From assembly GCF_024721585.1 (NCBI RefSeq), contig NZ_CP102629.1, positions 620,001-684,000 of the forward strand: DNA of 64,000 nucleotides, written 5' to 3'. This DNA comes from Sphingomicrobium aestuariivivum. Lineage in GTDB: Bacteria; Pseudomonadota; Alphaproteobacteria; Sphingomonadales; Sphingomonadaceae. A program made the translations under genes and the position numbers. The stretch's first letter is position 1; each line of letters begins with the position of its first letter. Below are positions 43,308-52,654 of the stretch, piece by piece. The notes under the pieces are model-generated. The model had not been told where the DNA came from. It saw only the letters and a list, made by a program, of their open reading frames with translations, and ran no database searches.

Positions 43308-45353
43308 CTAGAACTCCAGCATCTCGGTGATCTTGGCGCGGATGTCCTCGACGGAGGGCACGGCGGCCTCGAGCAACTTGGGGTGATGGGGCGAGGGAAT
43401 GTCGGGCATGGTCACCCGCTCCACCGGCGCGTCGAGATCGAGGAAGGCCTCGTCGGCGACCACCGCGGCGATCTCCGCGCCGAAGCCGCCGGTGCGCAGA
43501 TCCTCGTGGACGACCAAGCAGCGATGGGTTTTCGCGATGCTCTCCAGCACCATCTCCTTGTCCCACGGCTGCAGCGTGCGCAGGTCGATCACGTCCGCGG
43601 AAACGTCCTTCGCCGCTTCCTCGCAGCGCGGCACCATCGCGCCCCAGCTGACGATGGTGATCCTGTCGCCCTCGCGCGTTTTCTTGGCCTTGCCGAAGGG
43701 CAGGACGTAGCCGTCGCCGGGATAGGGCCGCCGCGCCCAGCTTTCATCGAGCATCGCGCGATGTTCGAAGAAGATCGTCGGATCGTTCGAGCGCAGCGCC
43801 ATGCGCAGCAGCCCGACCGCATCCTCGGCATTACTCGGCACCGCGACCTTCCAGCCCGGATTGTGCACGAACTGCACCTCGTTGGTCTGGCTGTGCCACG
43901 GGTCGCCGCATTTGAAGAAGCCGCCCGGGATGCGCAGCACCATCGGCGCGGCAAAACGGTTGTGCGTGCGCCAGCGGATGGTGCCGCAATCGTTGATCTG
44001 CTCGGTCGCCGGCTCGGCATATTTGCGGAACTGGATTTCGGGCACGGGCAGCAGCCCCGCCATCGCCATGCCGATCGCGCGCCCGACAATGCCCTCCTCA
44101 TTGAGGCTGGTGTCGAAGACGCGCTCCTTGCCGAACTTGTCCTGCAGCCCGAGCGTCACCGCATGGACGCCCCCCTTGGGGCCGACATCCTCCCCGAAGA
44201 CGCTCATCTTCGGATTCTGTTCGAGTTCGAGGTCGAGCACCTTGCGGATGGCGGTCACCATGTTGATGCGCTGCCCCACGGGACGCGGATCCTCATGGGT
44301 CCCGTCGAGGCTCAGCCCCGCCTGCCCGCCGACCTTGGCATGTTCGCCCTCGTAGAAGACACCCTTGGTGACGAGCGAGGGGTCGGACACGGCGCGCGCC
44401 TCGGCTTCCTGCCGCGCGGCATCGACTTCCTGCGCGACCGACGCCTCGATCATGTCCCAGTCGAGATTGTTGGCGAGCTTCTTCAGCTTGGGCAGCGGGT
44501 CGCGCGCCCATTCGGCCGCCTTTTCCTCATCCGACTTGTAGGCCTGCGTGTCCTGCGCGCTATGCCCTTCGAGGCGCGGCACGGTGAGGCGGCACAGCAC
44601 CGGCCCTTTTCGCTCGCGCACATGGGCAACTGCATCGCCGATCTGCTTGGCCGCGGCCTCGGGGTCGGTGCCGTCGCCGTCGAAAATGGTGAGGTTCTTG
44701 AAGCTCGCGAGGTTGGCCGCGATGTTGCGCCCCGGCGTCTGGTAATCGCTCGTCACCGAAATGCCGTAGCCATTGTCCTCGATGAAGAAGAGCAACGGCA
44801 ATTTCTGCGTCGTGGCGATGGTCAGCGCCGACCAGAAACCGCCCGTCGCACAGCTCGCATCGCCGCCGAGCACGACCGCGATCGCGCCATCGTCCTTCTC
44901 GCCCAGCACCTTGGCCTTGTAGGTAATCGCCTGCGCCCAGCCGGCCGCGGGCGTATATTGCGCCCCCACCCCGCCGCACATGGGCAGCGCATGGGCACCG
45001 CCCGGATTGGGATAGTTGAAGACGACGCCGATATCGCGCCCGTCCGAATAGCCGCCCTCGCGCCCCATGTTGGAGCCCAGCGCGTCGGCCAGCTCGACGC
45101 CCAGCGCCAGCAGCATGGGCCGCGAGCGATAATAGCCGCAGGCCGCATCGCCATCGCGCAGGTGCAGGCCGAGCATGACCTGCGCCATGTCATGACCGCG
45201 TGCGGAGAATTGGTAGAGCACCTTCCTTGCCGGAACGAGCTCTTCTTCCTCCAGCCGGTCCATCTCGCGGCTCGTCAGGACGAGGCGCGCGACATCCTCC
45301 CACGCAAAGGCGGGTTCGTCGGTCTTCGTCTCGGGGTCGGCGAGGCTAGCCAT
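43308..45353 (-). CDS. Fused E1 alpha-beta 2-oxo acid dehydrogenase (thiamine diphosphate dependent)
   Basis: 681 residues, joining what are usually two genes. The alpha half (about 1-340) has the thiamine diphosphate motif GGDASCATGGFW then DNGYGIS. The beta half (about 345-681) has the transketolase-like pyrimidine domain (VFGEDVGPKGGVHAVT) and C-terminal domain ending HHPKLLEAAVPS. It decarboxylates a 2-oxoacid and loads the acyl group on E2. Fused E1 proteins of this type are often called branched-chain alpha-keto acid dehydrogenases. It overlaps the aminotransferase gene by 8 bp. Confidence 0.92.
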   Translation of the reverse strand: MASLADPETKTDEPAFAWEDVARLVLTSREMDRLEEEELVPARKVLYQFSARGHDMAQVMLGLHLRDGDAACGYYRSRPMLLALGVELADALGSNMGREGGYSDGRDIGVVFNYPNPGGAHALPMCGGVGAQYTPAAGWAQAITYKAKVLGEKDDGAIAVVLGGDASCATGGFWSALTIATTQKLPLLFFIEDNGYGISVTSDYQTPGRNIAANLASFKNLTIFDGDGTDPEAAAKQIGDAVAHVRERKGPVLCRLTVPRLEGHSAQDTQAYKSDEEKAAEWARDPLPKLKKLANNLDWDMIEASVAQEVDAARQEAEARAVSDPSLVTKGVFYEGEHAKVGGQAGLSLDGTHEDPRPVGQRINMVTAIRKVLDLELEQNPKMSVFGEDVGPKGGVHAVTLGLQDKFGKERVFDTSLNEEGIVGRAIGMAMAGLLPVPEIQFRKYAEPATEQINDCGTIRWRTHNRFAAPMVLRIPGGFFKCGDPWHSQTNEVQFVHNPGWKVAVPSNAEDAVGLLRMALRSNDPTIFFEHRAMLDESWARRPYPGDGYVLPFGKAKKTREGDRITIVSWGAMVPRCEEAAKDVSADVIDLRTLQPWDKEMVLESIAKTHRCLVVHEDLRTGGFGAEIAAVVADEAFLDLDAPVERVTMPDIPSPHHPKLLEAAVPSVEDIRAKITEMLEF

Positions 45354-46524
45354 CGATCACCGCCTTCACGCTGTTACAGAAATAGGCGACCTGGTCATCG
45401 CCCATGCCGCAGATGTTGAAGCGGCCCGAGCCGGCGACATAGATGGCGAATTCCTCGCGCAGCCGGACGACCTGTTCGGGGCTGACGGGCAGCATCGAGA
45501 ACATGCCCTTCTGGCGCCCGATATATTCGAGCCGCGGGTCGCAGGCGGCGATCATCTCGCGCAAGCTGTTGATGCGATCGCGCATGCTGTCGAGCTCGGC
45601 GCGCCATTCCTCGCGAAGCTCGTCGTCCTCGAGCACCATGCGCACCACGGCGGCGCCATGATCGGGCGGCATCGACCACAGTTCGCGCGCCAGCTGCATG
45701 ATCCAGTCGAGCGCCAGCTTGGTGGCGTCGGCATCGCGGCCCTTCACGAACAACGTGCCGACGCGGTCGCGGTACATGCCGAAATTCTTGTCGCAGCTCT
45801 GCGCGATGATGGCCTCGTCGACCGCTTCGACCACGCTGCGCGCGCCTGCCGCATCCTCCTCGAGCCCGTCGCCGAGCCCCTGATAGGCGATGTCGACGAA
45901 GGGAACGAGTTTGCGGGCGGCGATGATGCTGCGGACCTTGGCCCACTGGCCTGCATCGAGGTCGGCGCCCGTCGGATTGTGGCAGCAGCCGTGGAGCAGC
46001 ACGACATCGCCCTCGTCGGCGCGCTCGAGCGCCGCGACCATCTCGTCGAACTGCACGCTCGTCGAGGCCTTGTCGTAATAGGGATAGGTCTCGATGGTGA
46101 GGCCCGCGCCCTTGATGAGCGGCTCGTGGTTGGGCCAGGTCGGGGTCCCCACCCAGACCTTCGCTTGCGGCCGCGCCGCCCGGACCAGCGCGAACCCCAG
46201 CGCCAGCGCGCCGCAGCCGCCCGGGGTCTGGAGGCCGACCAGCCGGTCGCCGCCCCACAGGGGCCCGAACAAGAGCTTTCCGATCTCCTCGGCATAGCCC
46301 GCATCGCCGCGCATCCCGAGATAGGACTTGCTCGACTGCGCATCGTGCAGCCGCTGCTCGGCCTTTCGTACCGCGCTCATGACGGGGGTATCGCCGTCAC
46401 TGGTCTTGTAGACCCCGACACCGGCGTCGATCTTCTGCGGGCGATCATCGGCGCGCGCCATCACCATCAGCTGGAGAAGCGCGTCCGGTTGGATGGGCTC
46501 GAGCCCTGAGAACAATCCTGACAT
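45346..46524 (-). CDS. Aromatic/aspartate aminotransferase (class I, PLP)
   Basis: 392 residues, with the class Ialpha layout of E. coli AspC/TyrB. The PLP lysine is K246 in SCDKNFGMY, the PLP-ring Asp is in FVDIAYQG, and HGCCHNPTGADL carries the cofactor-binding Asn. The C-terminal Arg (SGRFNICGM) binds the substrate carboxylate. It interconverts amino acids and 2-oxoacids, so with the E1/E2 genes downstream it could feed phenylpyruvate or related acids. The gap to paaE upstream is only 41 bp. Confidence 0.92.
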   Translation of the reverse strand: MSGLFSGLEPIQPDALLQLMVMARADDRPQKIDAGVGVYKTSDGDTPVMSAVRKAEQRLHDAQSSKSYLGMRGDAGYAEEIGKLLFGPLWGGDRLVGLQTPGGCGALALGFALVRAARPQAKVWVGTPTWPNHEPLIKGAGLTIETYPYYDKASTSVQFDEMVAALERADEGDVVLLHGCCHNPTGADLDAGQWAKVRSIIAARKLVPFVDIAYQGLGDGLEEDAAGARSVVEAVDEAIIAQSCDKNFGMYRDRVGTLFVKGRDADATKLALDWIMQLARELWSMPPDHGAAVVRMVLEDDELREEWRAELDSMRDRINSLREMIAACDPRLEYIGRQKGMFSMLPVSPEQVVRLREEFAIYVAGSGRFNICGMGDDQVAYFCNSVKAVIDG

Positions 46525-46565
46525 GGCGCCGGTCCTAGCGCCGATGCAGCCTTTCCGTAAAGGCG

Positions 46566-47645
46566 TCAGGCGTCATAATCGACGCGGACATCGTCCCCGA
46601 CCGGTACCGACTGGCAGGTCAGCACGTAACCCGCCTCGATTTCCTCGTCGGTCAACCCGTAGCGCGCGCCCTGTTCGACCTTGCCCTTCACGACCTTGGC
46701 ACGGCAGGTCGCGCAGACGCCCGCCTTGCAGGCATAAGGTGCGGGCAGCCCCGCCTCGCGTGCGCTATCGAGGATATTCTCGCCGTTGAACTCGACCTTG
46801 CGGTTGCGCCCGTCGAGATTGACCCAGAAGGTGTGGCCGGCGGCCTCGGCCTTGGCCTGCATCACCTTCTGCGCCTCAGCAGCCGAGGGAGTGGAGGCGG
46901 TAAAGCGCTCGATATGCACGCGCTCCTTGTCCACGCCATGCTCGAGGAGCGAGGCTTCGGCGGCATCCATCATCGGCCCGGGGCCGCAGATGAAGAAGGC
47001 GTCTATCGACTTGGGCTCATCGAGCAGGTCCTCGATCACCGCATCGCAAGTCTCGCGGTCGAGCATGCCGTTGAACAGGTCGACATCGCCCTCCTCGTCC
47101 GAGAGGAAATGGAAGGGCTGGAAGCGCGACAGGTAACGGTCTTTCAAGTCCGAGATGCCGTCGAGGAAGATAACGCTGGCGCTGTCGCGATTGCCGTAGA
47201 AGAGCGTGAAACGCGCCTCCGGCTCGACCGAAAGCGCGGTGCGGATGAGGCTCATCACGGGCGTGATGCCCGAGCCGCCCGCAAAACCGACATAGTGGCG
47301 CGGCGGCGCATCCTCGGCGAAGGGATAGGTGAAGCTCCCGTGCGGCGGCATCACCTCGACCGTGTCGCCCGCCTTGAGGTGGTCGCCGACCCAGTTGGAG
47401 AAACGCCCGCCCGCGATGCGCTTCACCGTGACCTTGAGCTGGCCCTCGTGCGGCGCGACGCAGAGCGAATAGTTGCGGCGCACTTCCTCGCCAGCAATGT
47501 CCGCCTTGAGCGTGAGATGCTGCCCCGCCTTGAAGGCGAAGAGCGGCTTGTGCTCGTCGGGCACGTCGAAACGGATGCTGTTGGCATCCTCGGTCTCGCG
47601 CACGATCTCCGCCACGCGCAGCGGAATGAAATGATCTGAACTCAT
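46566..47645 (-). CDS. paaE: Phenylacetyl-CoA 1,2-epoxidase reductase subunit PaaE
   Basis: 359 residues from the ATG at 47645. An FAD domain (RNYSLCVAP), an NAD-binding domain (GGSGITPVMSLI and CGPGPMMDA) and a C-terminal plant-type 2Fe-2S domain with CKAGVCATC and a distant Cys in LTCQS. It passes NADPH electrons to the diiron epoxidase PaaA. It sits 4 bp after paaC; paaD, normally between them, is missing. Confidence 0.93.
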   Translation of the reverse strand: MSSDHFIPLRVAEIVRETEDANSIRFDVPDEHKPLFAFKAGQHLTLKADIAGEEVRRNYSLCVAPHEGQLKVTVKRIAGGRFSNWVGDHLKAGDTVEVMPPHGSFTYPFAEDAPPRHYVGFAGGSGITPVMSLIRTALSVEPEARFTLFYGNRDSASVIFLDGISDLKDRYLSRFQPFHFLSDEEGDVDLFNGMLDRETCDAVIEDLLDEPKSIDAFFICGPGPMMDAAEASLLEHGVDKERVHIERFTASTPSAAEAQKVMQAKAEAAGHTFWVNLDGRNRKVEFNGENILDSAREAGLPAPYACKAGVCATCRAKVVKGKVEQGARYGLTDEEIEAGYVLTCQSVPVGDDVRVDYDA

Positions 47646-47649
47646 GGGT

Positions 47650-48504
47650 CTACCACTTGGCGTCGGGATAGGTGCGCGGCAGGAACTGCATGACCGCGAG
47701 CAAATGCCCGAGATGCTCCGAATGATGGCCGCGGCGGCCACCGAGGATCGGGCGCTGGTCGGCGGGCGCCTCGAGCGTGGCCTCCTCGAGCGTCTGCACG
47801 AGCGCGGCGCGATATTCGTCCTCGAAGCCGCGCGGATCGACCGCGATGCCGCGCTCGATCAGCCCTTCGAGCTCGTCCGTCACCTCGAACAGTTCGGGGA
47901 TGAAGCGCCAGCACCAGTCGAGCCCCTCGGCCATCCGGCGCTTCGACTCCTCGGTCCCGTCGCCCAGCCGCACGACCCAGTCGGCGCTGAGCTCACGGTG
48001 ATAGGCGACTTCCTTGACGCTCTTGGCGGCGATCCCCGCGATCGCCTCGTCGGACGAGCCCGCGAGCCGCTCCAAGAGCATGTGCTGCCAGGTCGAGAAG
48101 AGGAATTGCCGCGCCATGGTCTGCGCGAAATCGCCATTGGGCTGTTCGACCAGCAGGCTGTTGCGGAAATCGAGCACGTCGCGGTGGAAAGCCAGCGCGT
48201 CGGCATCGGCATGCTTCTCGTCATGCTCGGCCGCTAACGTGAGCCAGTTGGTCGCCTGCCCGATGAGGTCGAGACCCATGTTGGCAAGGCTGAGGTCAAC
48301 CTCGAGCGCGGGGGCATGGCCGCACCATTCGCCCAGCCGCTGGCCGAGAATCAGCGCATCGTCGCCGAGCGCGGTCACATAGGCGATGGTGGCTTCGTCG
48401 CGTTCACCGGCGGTCGGGGCATCGAAGCTGCCCTTGGGCGCGCCGGCATCCTTCGCGGCGGCCTTGGCTTCGTCCTTTTCGGAGATGGTCGGGAGGCTCG
48501 GCAT
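47650..48504 (-). CDS. paaC: Phenylacetyl-CoA 1,2-epoxidase structural subunit PaaC
   Basis: 284 residues from the ATG at 48504. A ferritin-like helical protein with YVTALGDDALILGQRLGEWCGHAP and SVKEVAYHRELSADWVVRLGDG, typical of PaaC. It is catalytically inactive in the known complex and forms the stable core with PaaA. The start overlaps the paaB stop by one base (TGATG). Confidence 0.93.
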   Translation of the reverse strand: MPSLPTISEKDEAKAAAKDAGAPKGSFDAPTAGERDEATIAYVTALGDDALILGQRLGEWCGHAPALEVDLSLANMGLDLIGQATNWLTLAAEHDEKHADADALAFHRDVLDFRNSLLVEQPNGDFAQTMARQFLFSTWQHMLLERLAGSSDEAIAGIAAKSVKEVAYHRELSADWVVRLGDGTEESKRRMAEGLDWCWRFIPELFEVTDELEGLIERGIAVDPRGFEDEYRAALVQTLEEATLEAPADQRPILGGRRGHHSEHLGHLLAVMQFLPRTYPDAKW

Positions 48505-48785
48505 CAGATGTGCTTCACCTCGTCGGGGATCTCGTAGAAGGTCGGGTGGCGATAGACCTTGTCGGCGGCGGGCTCGAAGGTCGGGCCCGACTGGTCGGGG
48601 TCCGACGCCACGATGTCCGACGATTTGACCACCCACAGCGACACACCTTCCATCCGCCGCGTATAGGTATCGCGCGCATGGTTGAGCGCCATCTCCTGGT
48701 CGGGCGCATGGACGCTCCCGACATGGCGGTGGCTGAGGCCTCCCTTGGCCCGAACGAACACTTCCCAAAGCGGCCAGTCTGACAT
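48504..48785 (-). CDS. paaB: Phenylacetyl-CoA 1,2-epoxidase subunit PaaB
   Basis: 93 residues from the ATG at 48785. The sequence WPLWEVFVRAKGGLSHRHVGSVHAPD is the PaaB signature, with RRMEGVSLWVV further on. PaaB bridges PaaAC heterodimers in the epoxidase complex. It is first gene of the minus-strand paaBCE-AAT-E1-E2 unit and divergent from lysA (74 bp). Confidence 0.95.
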   Translation of the reverse strand: MSDWPLWEVFVRAKGGLSHRHVGSVHAPDQEMALNHARDTYTRRMEGVSLWVVKSSDIVASDPDQSGPTFEPAADKVYRHPTFYEIPDEVKHI

Positions 48786-48858
48786 GTTCTCTCCTTGTGC
48801 CCGCTGCTTAGGCCGATGCCGCCCGATAAGGCAACCCGCAGCGCCGATCCGCCGTTTC

Positions 48859-50145
48859 ATGGCGATGGAAAGCCCTTCTCCCTATCGCGGCTATGTCGAG
48901 CACGATGGCGTGCTTCATTGCGAAGGCGTCCCCCTGCCCGCCATTGCCGAGGCGGTCGGCACGCCCGTCTATGTCTATTCCGCCGCCATGCTGCGCGCGG
49001 CGGCGCGGCGGATGAAGGCCGCGCTCGACGGGCTCGATGACCCGCTCATCGCTTATGCGGTGAAAGCCAATCCGAACCCCGCTGTGCTGCACGTCCTCGC
49101 GCAGGAAGGCCTCGGCGCCGACATCGTCTCGATCGGTGAATATGCCCATGCGGTGGACGCCGGCATGGCGAAAGACCACATTCTCTTCTCCGGTGTCGGA
49201 AAGACCCGCGAGGAGATGGAAAAAGCGCTCACGGGCGGGCTCCTCCAGTTCAACATCGAATCGATCGAGGAAGCCCACGACCTCTCCGCCGTCGCCACTG
49301 CGATGGGCAAGACCGCGCCCGTCGGCCTGCGCATCAACCCCGATGTCGTCGCGGGCACGCATGAGAAGATCTCGACCGGCCAGGCCGACACCAAGTTCGG
49401 CATTCCCGGCGAACAGGCGATGGAGGCATTCCGCACCGCCCGCGCCCTTCCCGGCCTCGACGTCACCGGCGTCACCATCCACATCGGCAGCCAGCTCACC
49501 AGCCTCGACCCGCTCGAAACCGCCTTCACGCGCCTCGGCGAGGTCATCCGCGCGCTGCGCCATGACGGTTGCGACTTGTCGCTAGCCGATCTCGGCGGCG
49601 GGCTCGGCGTCGATTACGGCCCCGACCAGCCCGACCCGCCGAGCGTCGAAGCCTATGCCGCGATGGTGAAACGCGTGACGCGGGACTGGGACATTCGCCT
49701 CGCCTTCGAGCCCGGCCGCTCCATCTCGGGCGAGGCCGGCGTGCTCCTCGCGCGCGTCATCCGCATCAAGCCCGGCGCGAAAGCCCCGTGGCTCATCGTC
49801 GATGCGGCGATGAACGACCTCATGCGCCCCGCGCTCTACGACGCTTATCACCATATTGTGCCCGTCGAGCCGCGCGGCGAGCCAGCCAGCTACAATGTGG
49901 TCGGTCCCGTGTGCGAGACGGGCGACACCTTTGCTCGCCGCCGCATCATGCAGCGGGTCGAGCCGGGCGACCTCGTCGCCTTCCGGACGGTAGGGGCTTA
50001 TGGCGCGGCAATGAGCAACGGCTACAACAGCCGCCCGCTCGCGCCCGAAGTGCTCGTGGATGGTGACCGCTGGGCACAGGTGCGCCAGCGCGTCGATCTC
50101 GCGGAAAAGAGCGCGATGCCCCTCCCGGACTGGCTTGAGAATTGA
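48859..50145 (+). CDS. lysA: Diaminopimelate decarboxylase
   Basis: 428 residues from the ATG at 48859 (an ATG at 48865 is also possible). The PLP lysine is in AYAVKANPN. Further conserved sites are HIGSQLT, DLGGGLGVDYG, EPGRSISGEAG and the active-site Cys in GPVCETGDTF. It decarboxylates meso-diaminopimelate to lysine, the last step of the pathway that includes dapB. It is out of place between paaA and paaB on the opposite strand. Its stop codon directly abuts repeat copy D. Confidence 0.95.
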   Translation: MAMESPSPYRGYVEHDGVLHCEGVPLPAIAEAVGTPVYVYSAAMLRAAARRMKAALDGLDDPLIAYAVKANPNPAVLHVLAQEGLGADIVSIGEYAHAVDAGMAKDHILFSGVGKTREEMEKALTGGLLQFNIESIEEAHDLSAVATAMGKTAPVGLRINPDVVAGTHEKISTGQADTKFGIPGEQAMEAFRTARALPGLDVTGVTIHIGSQLTSLDPLETAFTRLGEVIRALRHDGCDLSLADLGGGLGVDYGPDQPDPPSVEAYAAMVKRVTRDWDIRLAFEPGRSISGEAGVLLARVIRIKPGAKAPWLIVDAAMNDLMRPALYDAYHHIVPVEPRGEPASYNVVGPVCETGDTFARRRIMQRVEPGDLVAFRTVGAYGAAMSNGYNSRPLAPEVLVDGDRWAQVRQRVDLAEKSAMPLPDWLEN

Positions 50146-50231
50146 CGTCGCCCCAGCGACGGCTGGGGCCCATGTCATCGAGGTTTTACGACACGGAAAG
50201 GCATGGATCCCAGCCTTCGCTGGGATGACGG
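50146..50231. repeat. Two-arm palindromic intergenic repeat, copy D
   Basis: Arm 1 (CGTCGCCCCAGC-GACG-GCTGGGGCCCATG) starts at the base after the lysA stop. Arm 2 (CATGGATCCCAGC-CTTC-GCTGGGATGACG) ends 8 bp before the paaA stop. It can serve as a terminator for both convergent genes. Confidence 0.88.
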
Positions 50232-50238
50232 ATAAAGG

Positions 50239-51231
50239 TCAGGCGACCTTGCGCGCCGCCTTCTTGGCTTCATGCGCATCCGCCGCCTCGCGGACCCAGG
50301 CATTGTCCTCCCAGGCATCGCGGCGCGCCTTCATGCGCTCCTTGGCGACCGGACCCTCGCCGCGCACGACGGCGTAGAATTCTTCCCAGTCGATCTCGCC
50401 GAAGTCGTAGCCGCCCTTTTCCTCGTTCCACTCGAGGTCGGGATCGGGGACGGTGAGGCCGGCGAACTCGGCCTGCGGGACGGTGATGTCGACGAATTTC
50501 TGCCTGAGTTCGTCATTGGTCTCGCGCTTGATCCGCCAGCGCATCGAGCGCTCGGTGTTGGGCGAATTCTCGTCGGGCGGACCGAACATCATGAGGCTCG
50601 GCCACCACCAGCGGTTGATCGCATCCTGCGCCATCCGCTTCTGCTCCTCGGTGCCGTTCGACAAGGCGAGCATCGCTTCATAGCCCTGCCGCTGGTGGAA
50701 GCTTTCCTCCTTGCACACGCGCACCATCGCGCGGGCATAGGGGCCGTAGCTGGTGCGCTGGAGCGGCACCTGGTTCATGATCGCGGCACCATCGACCAGC
50801 CAGCCGATCGCGGCGATATCCGCCCAGGTGAGCGTCGGATAATTGAAGATGGTGCTATACTTGGCCTTGCCCGCGTGCAGCGCCTCGATCATCTCCTCGC
50901 GGCTCGTGCCGAGCGTCTCGGCAGCGCAGTAGAGATAGAGGCCGTGACCGCCCTCGTCCTGCACCTTGGCGAGCAGGATGGCCTTGCGGCGAAGGCTCGG
51001 CGCGCGGGTGATCCAGTTACCCTCGGGGAGCATGCCGACCACTTCGGAATGCGCGTGCTGCGAGATCTGGCGCACCAGCGTCTTGCGATAGGCCTCGGGC
51101 ATCCAGTCCTTGGGCTCGATGAACTCGTCAGCGGCGACACGCGCCTCGAACGCCTCGACCAGCGCGGGGTCTTCGGCCCCGTCGATCGCGGTAACATTGG
51201 GCTTCTGCTTGTCGAGTTCGGTCGTATACAT
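50239..51231 (-). CDS. paaA: Phenylacetyl-CoA 1,2-epoxidase catalytic subunit PaaA
   Basis: 330 residues from the ATG at 51231. Diiron carboxylate ligands are in [10 protein letters not shown] and [11 protein letters not shown] (ExxH pairs). [14 protein letters not shown] and [16 protein letters not shown] are almost universal in PaaA. It epoxidises the ring of phenylacetyl-CoA with oxygen. It lies apart from paaBCE, separated by lysA on the other strand, and is monocistronic in this window. Confidence 0.95.
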   Translation of the reverse strand: MYTTELDKQKPNVTAIDGAEDPALVEAFEARVAADEFIEPKDWMPEAYRKTLVRQISQHAHSEVVGMLPEGNWITRAPSLRRKAILLAKVQDEGGHGLYLYCAAETLGTSREEMIEALHAGKAKYSTIFNYPTLTWADIAAIGWLVDGAAIMNQVPLQRTSYGPYARAMVRVCKEESFHQRQGYEAMLALSNGTEEQKRMAQDAINRWWWPSLMMFGPPDENSPNTERSMRWRIKRETNDELRQKFVDITVPQAEFAGLTVPDPDLEWNEEKGGYDFGEIDWEEFYAVVRGEGPVAKERMKARRDAWEDNAWVREAADAHEAKKAARKVA

Positions 51232-51304
51232 GAGGTCCGAGATAGGCGGCTTTCGGGCGATTTTCAATCGCGGCGAAAGGCGGTGTGACGCGTGAGGGGG
51301 ACGG

Positions 51305-52441
51305 ATGGACGCGGGGCCAGTGATCAGGTGGAACAGCTACGGCAGCCCCGCGGTCCTGTGCGAGGGCGAGATGCGGGTCATTGGAGAGGGCCCCGAAGTC
51401 GCCGCATTGGGGCCGCTCCCGACCGGCCCCATCTGGTTCGACGTCGCCCCCGAGGCGAAGAACGTGGCCTTCTTCCTCGAACCGCACGATCCGCCCGACG
51501 ATCATGGCTTCGTCCATCACGGCAAGCGGCTCCTCGTGCTCCGCCTGCCGCAACGCCTCGGCAACTGGCGCGACTTCATGCGACACCAGATGGTAACGGG
51601 CACCCACGCCGTCTTCGAGGTGAGCCGTTCCTATCGTGACGAGGTGCAGCTCAGTAGCGCATGGGGCCTGCCCGACCGGAATTTGTTCGCCATGGGCGAG
51701 GCCTATCGCTGCGAGGCGATGCCAGCGCCGACCGGCACCCGCATCCGCTTCGAGGCAGTCGTGCGCCCGCGCCGTGGCGGCCCCGAGCCGCTCGACGAGG
51801 AGATCCGCGTCGAGGTCGATGCCATCATTCCGCAGCCCTTCGGCGCGCGCCTCCACGCGGTCGAGGACGGGCAAGATACGCTCGACCCGTCCGAGATCGA
51901 CTGGCGCCGCCAGCGCTTCGAGGCCTACATGCCCGGCCGCCTGAGCTGGGGTCAGGAAGCACGCTTCACCGGGCCGTTCGTCCAGTTCTACGAAATGCGG
52001 GACACGCTGGATGCCCCCAAGCTGCTCAGGCTCGTTCCCGCCAGCCTAGCCCGCACGAGCAGCCTAGGCGGCTACACCGCCAGTACGCGGAGTGACGGCC
52101 CGCAGATCAACCTGCCGCTCAACTGGAAGACGATCGCTGCCCTGCTGAGCGAGAAGCCGAGCGCGCGCCTGCGGTTGGAGGGCGATGCCATCGGCTATCT
52201 CGACGGCCAGAGCGGGCGCAGCGTCTATGAATGCGGCGGATACCGCCGACAGGAGATCGAGATGATCGACATGGCGCTGGACTGGGACGGCGAATGGCTC
52301 CGCCTGCGCGCCAACGGCCTTCTCTCCACCCGGCAGTACGACCTCGGCCCCCGCTTCGAGGTCCGTCTCGACATCCACGCGCACTGGCTCGCCGCCAACG
52401 GCCGCCTGCCCCGCGCCAAACCGACAGGAGCAACGCCATGA
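51305..52441 (+). CDS. Hypothetical protein within the paa neighbourhood
   Basis: 378 residues, no signal peptide or membrane segment. It begins [30 protein letters not shown] and has two Gly-poor beta-rich halves with [16 protein letters not shown] and [17 protein letters not shown]-like stretches. I do not recognise a family. The stop overlaps the zinc-ribbon gene start by 4 bp, and paaG follows 4 bp later, so the three probably form an operon divergent from paaA. A link to phenylacetate metabolism or its control is possible from position only. Confidence 0.7.
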   Translation: MDAGPVIRWNSYGSPAVLCEGEMRVIGEGPEVAALGPLPTGPIWFDVAPEAKNVAFFLEPHDPPDDHGFVHHGKRLLVLRLPQRLGNWRDFMRHQMVTGTHAVFEVSRSYRDEVQLSSAWGLPDRNLFAMGEAYRCEAMPAPTGTRIRFEAVVRPRRGGPEPLDEEIRVEVDAIIPQPFGARLHAVEDGQDTLDPSEIDWRRQRFEAYMPGRLSWGQEARFTGPFVQFYEMRDTLDAPKLLRLVPASLARTSSLGGYTASTRSDGPQINLPLNWKTIAALLSEKPSARLRLEGDAIGYLDGQSGRSVYECGGYRRQEIEMIDMALDWDGEWLRLRANGLLSTRQYDLGPRFEVRLDIHAHWLAANGRLPRAKPTGATP

Positions 52442-52650
52442 TGCGCGAATGTCCTAAATGCCAATCGATGCAGATCGAGGAAGGCCACCAGATCGACAAG
52501 GATTATGGCGAAAGCTTCGTCGGCAGCTTCATCCCCGGCGCGCCCGACAAGCGCTGGTGGGGCTATAAAGTCGACAAGAAGGCGGTCATCCCCATCACCC
52601 AATATCGCTGCACCCGTTGCGGCTATCTCGAAAGCTATGCGAAGGGCTGA
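52438..52650 (+). CDS. Small zinc-ribbon protein
   Basis: 70 residues from ATG-ATG at 52438. CPKC near the N-terminus and CTRCGY near the C-terminus form a four-Cys zinc ribbon. Between them is a conserved-looking loop with GSFIPGAPDKRWWGYKV. No catalytic motif. It is coupled to the hypothetical gene upstream (4-bp overlap) and lies 4 bp before paaG. Confidence 0.75.
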   Translation: MMRECPKCQSMQIEEGHQIDKDYGESFVGSFIPGAPDKRWWGYKVDKKAVIPITQYRCTRCGYLESYAKG

Positions 52651-52654
52651 AGCT

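Noticed and set aside
43266-45419. A 717-codon open frame on the plus strand
   Set aside because: It is exactly antisense to the fused E1 gene, which has clear thiamine diphosphate motifs. The predicted protein has no domain and a shadow-like composition caused by high GC.
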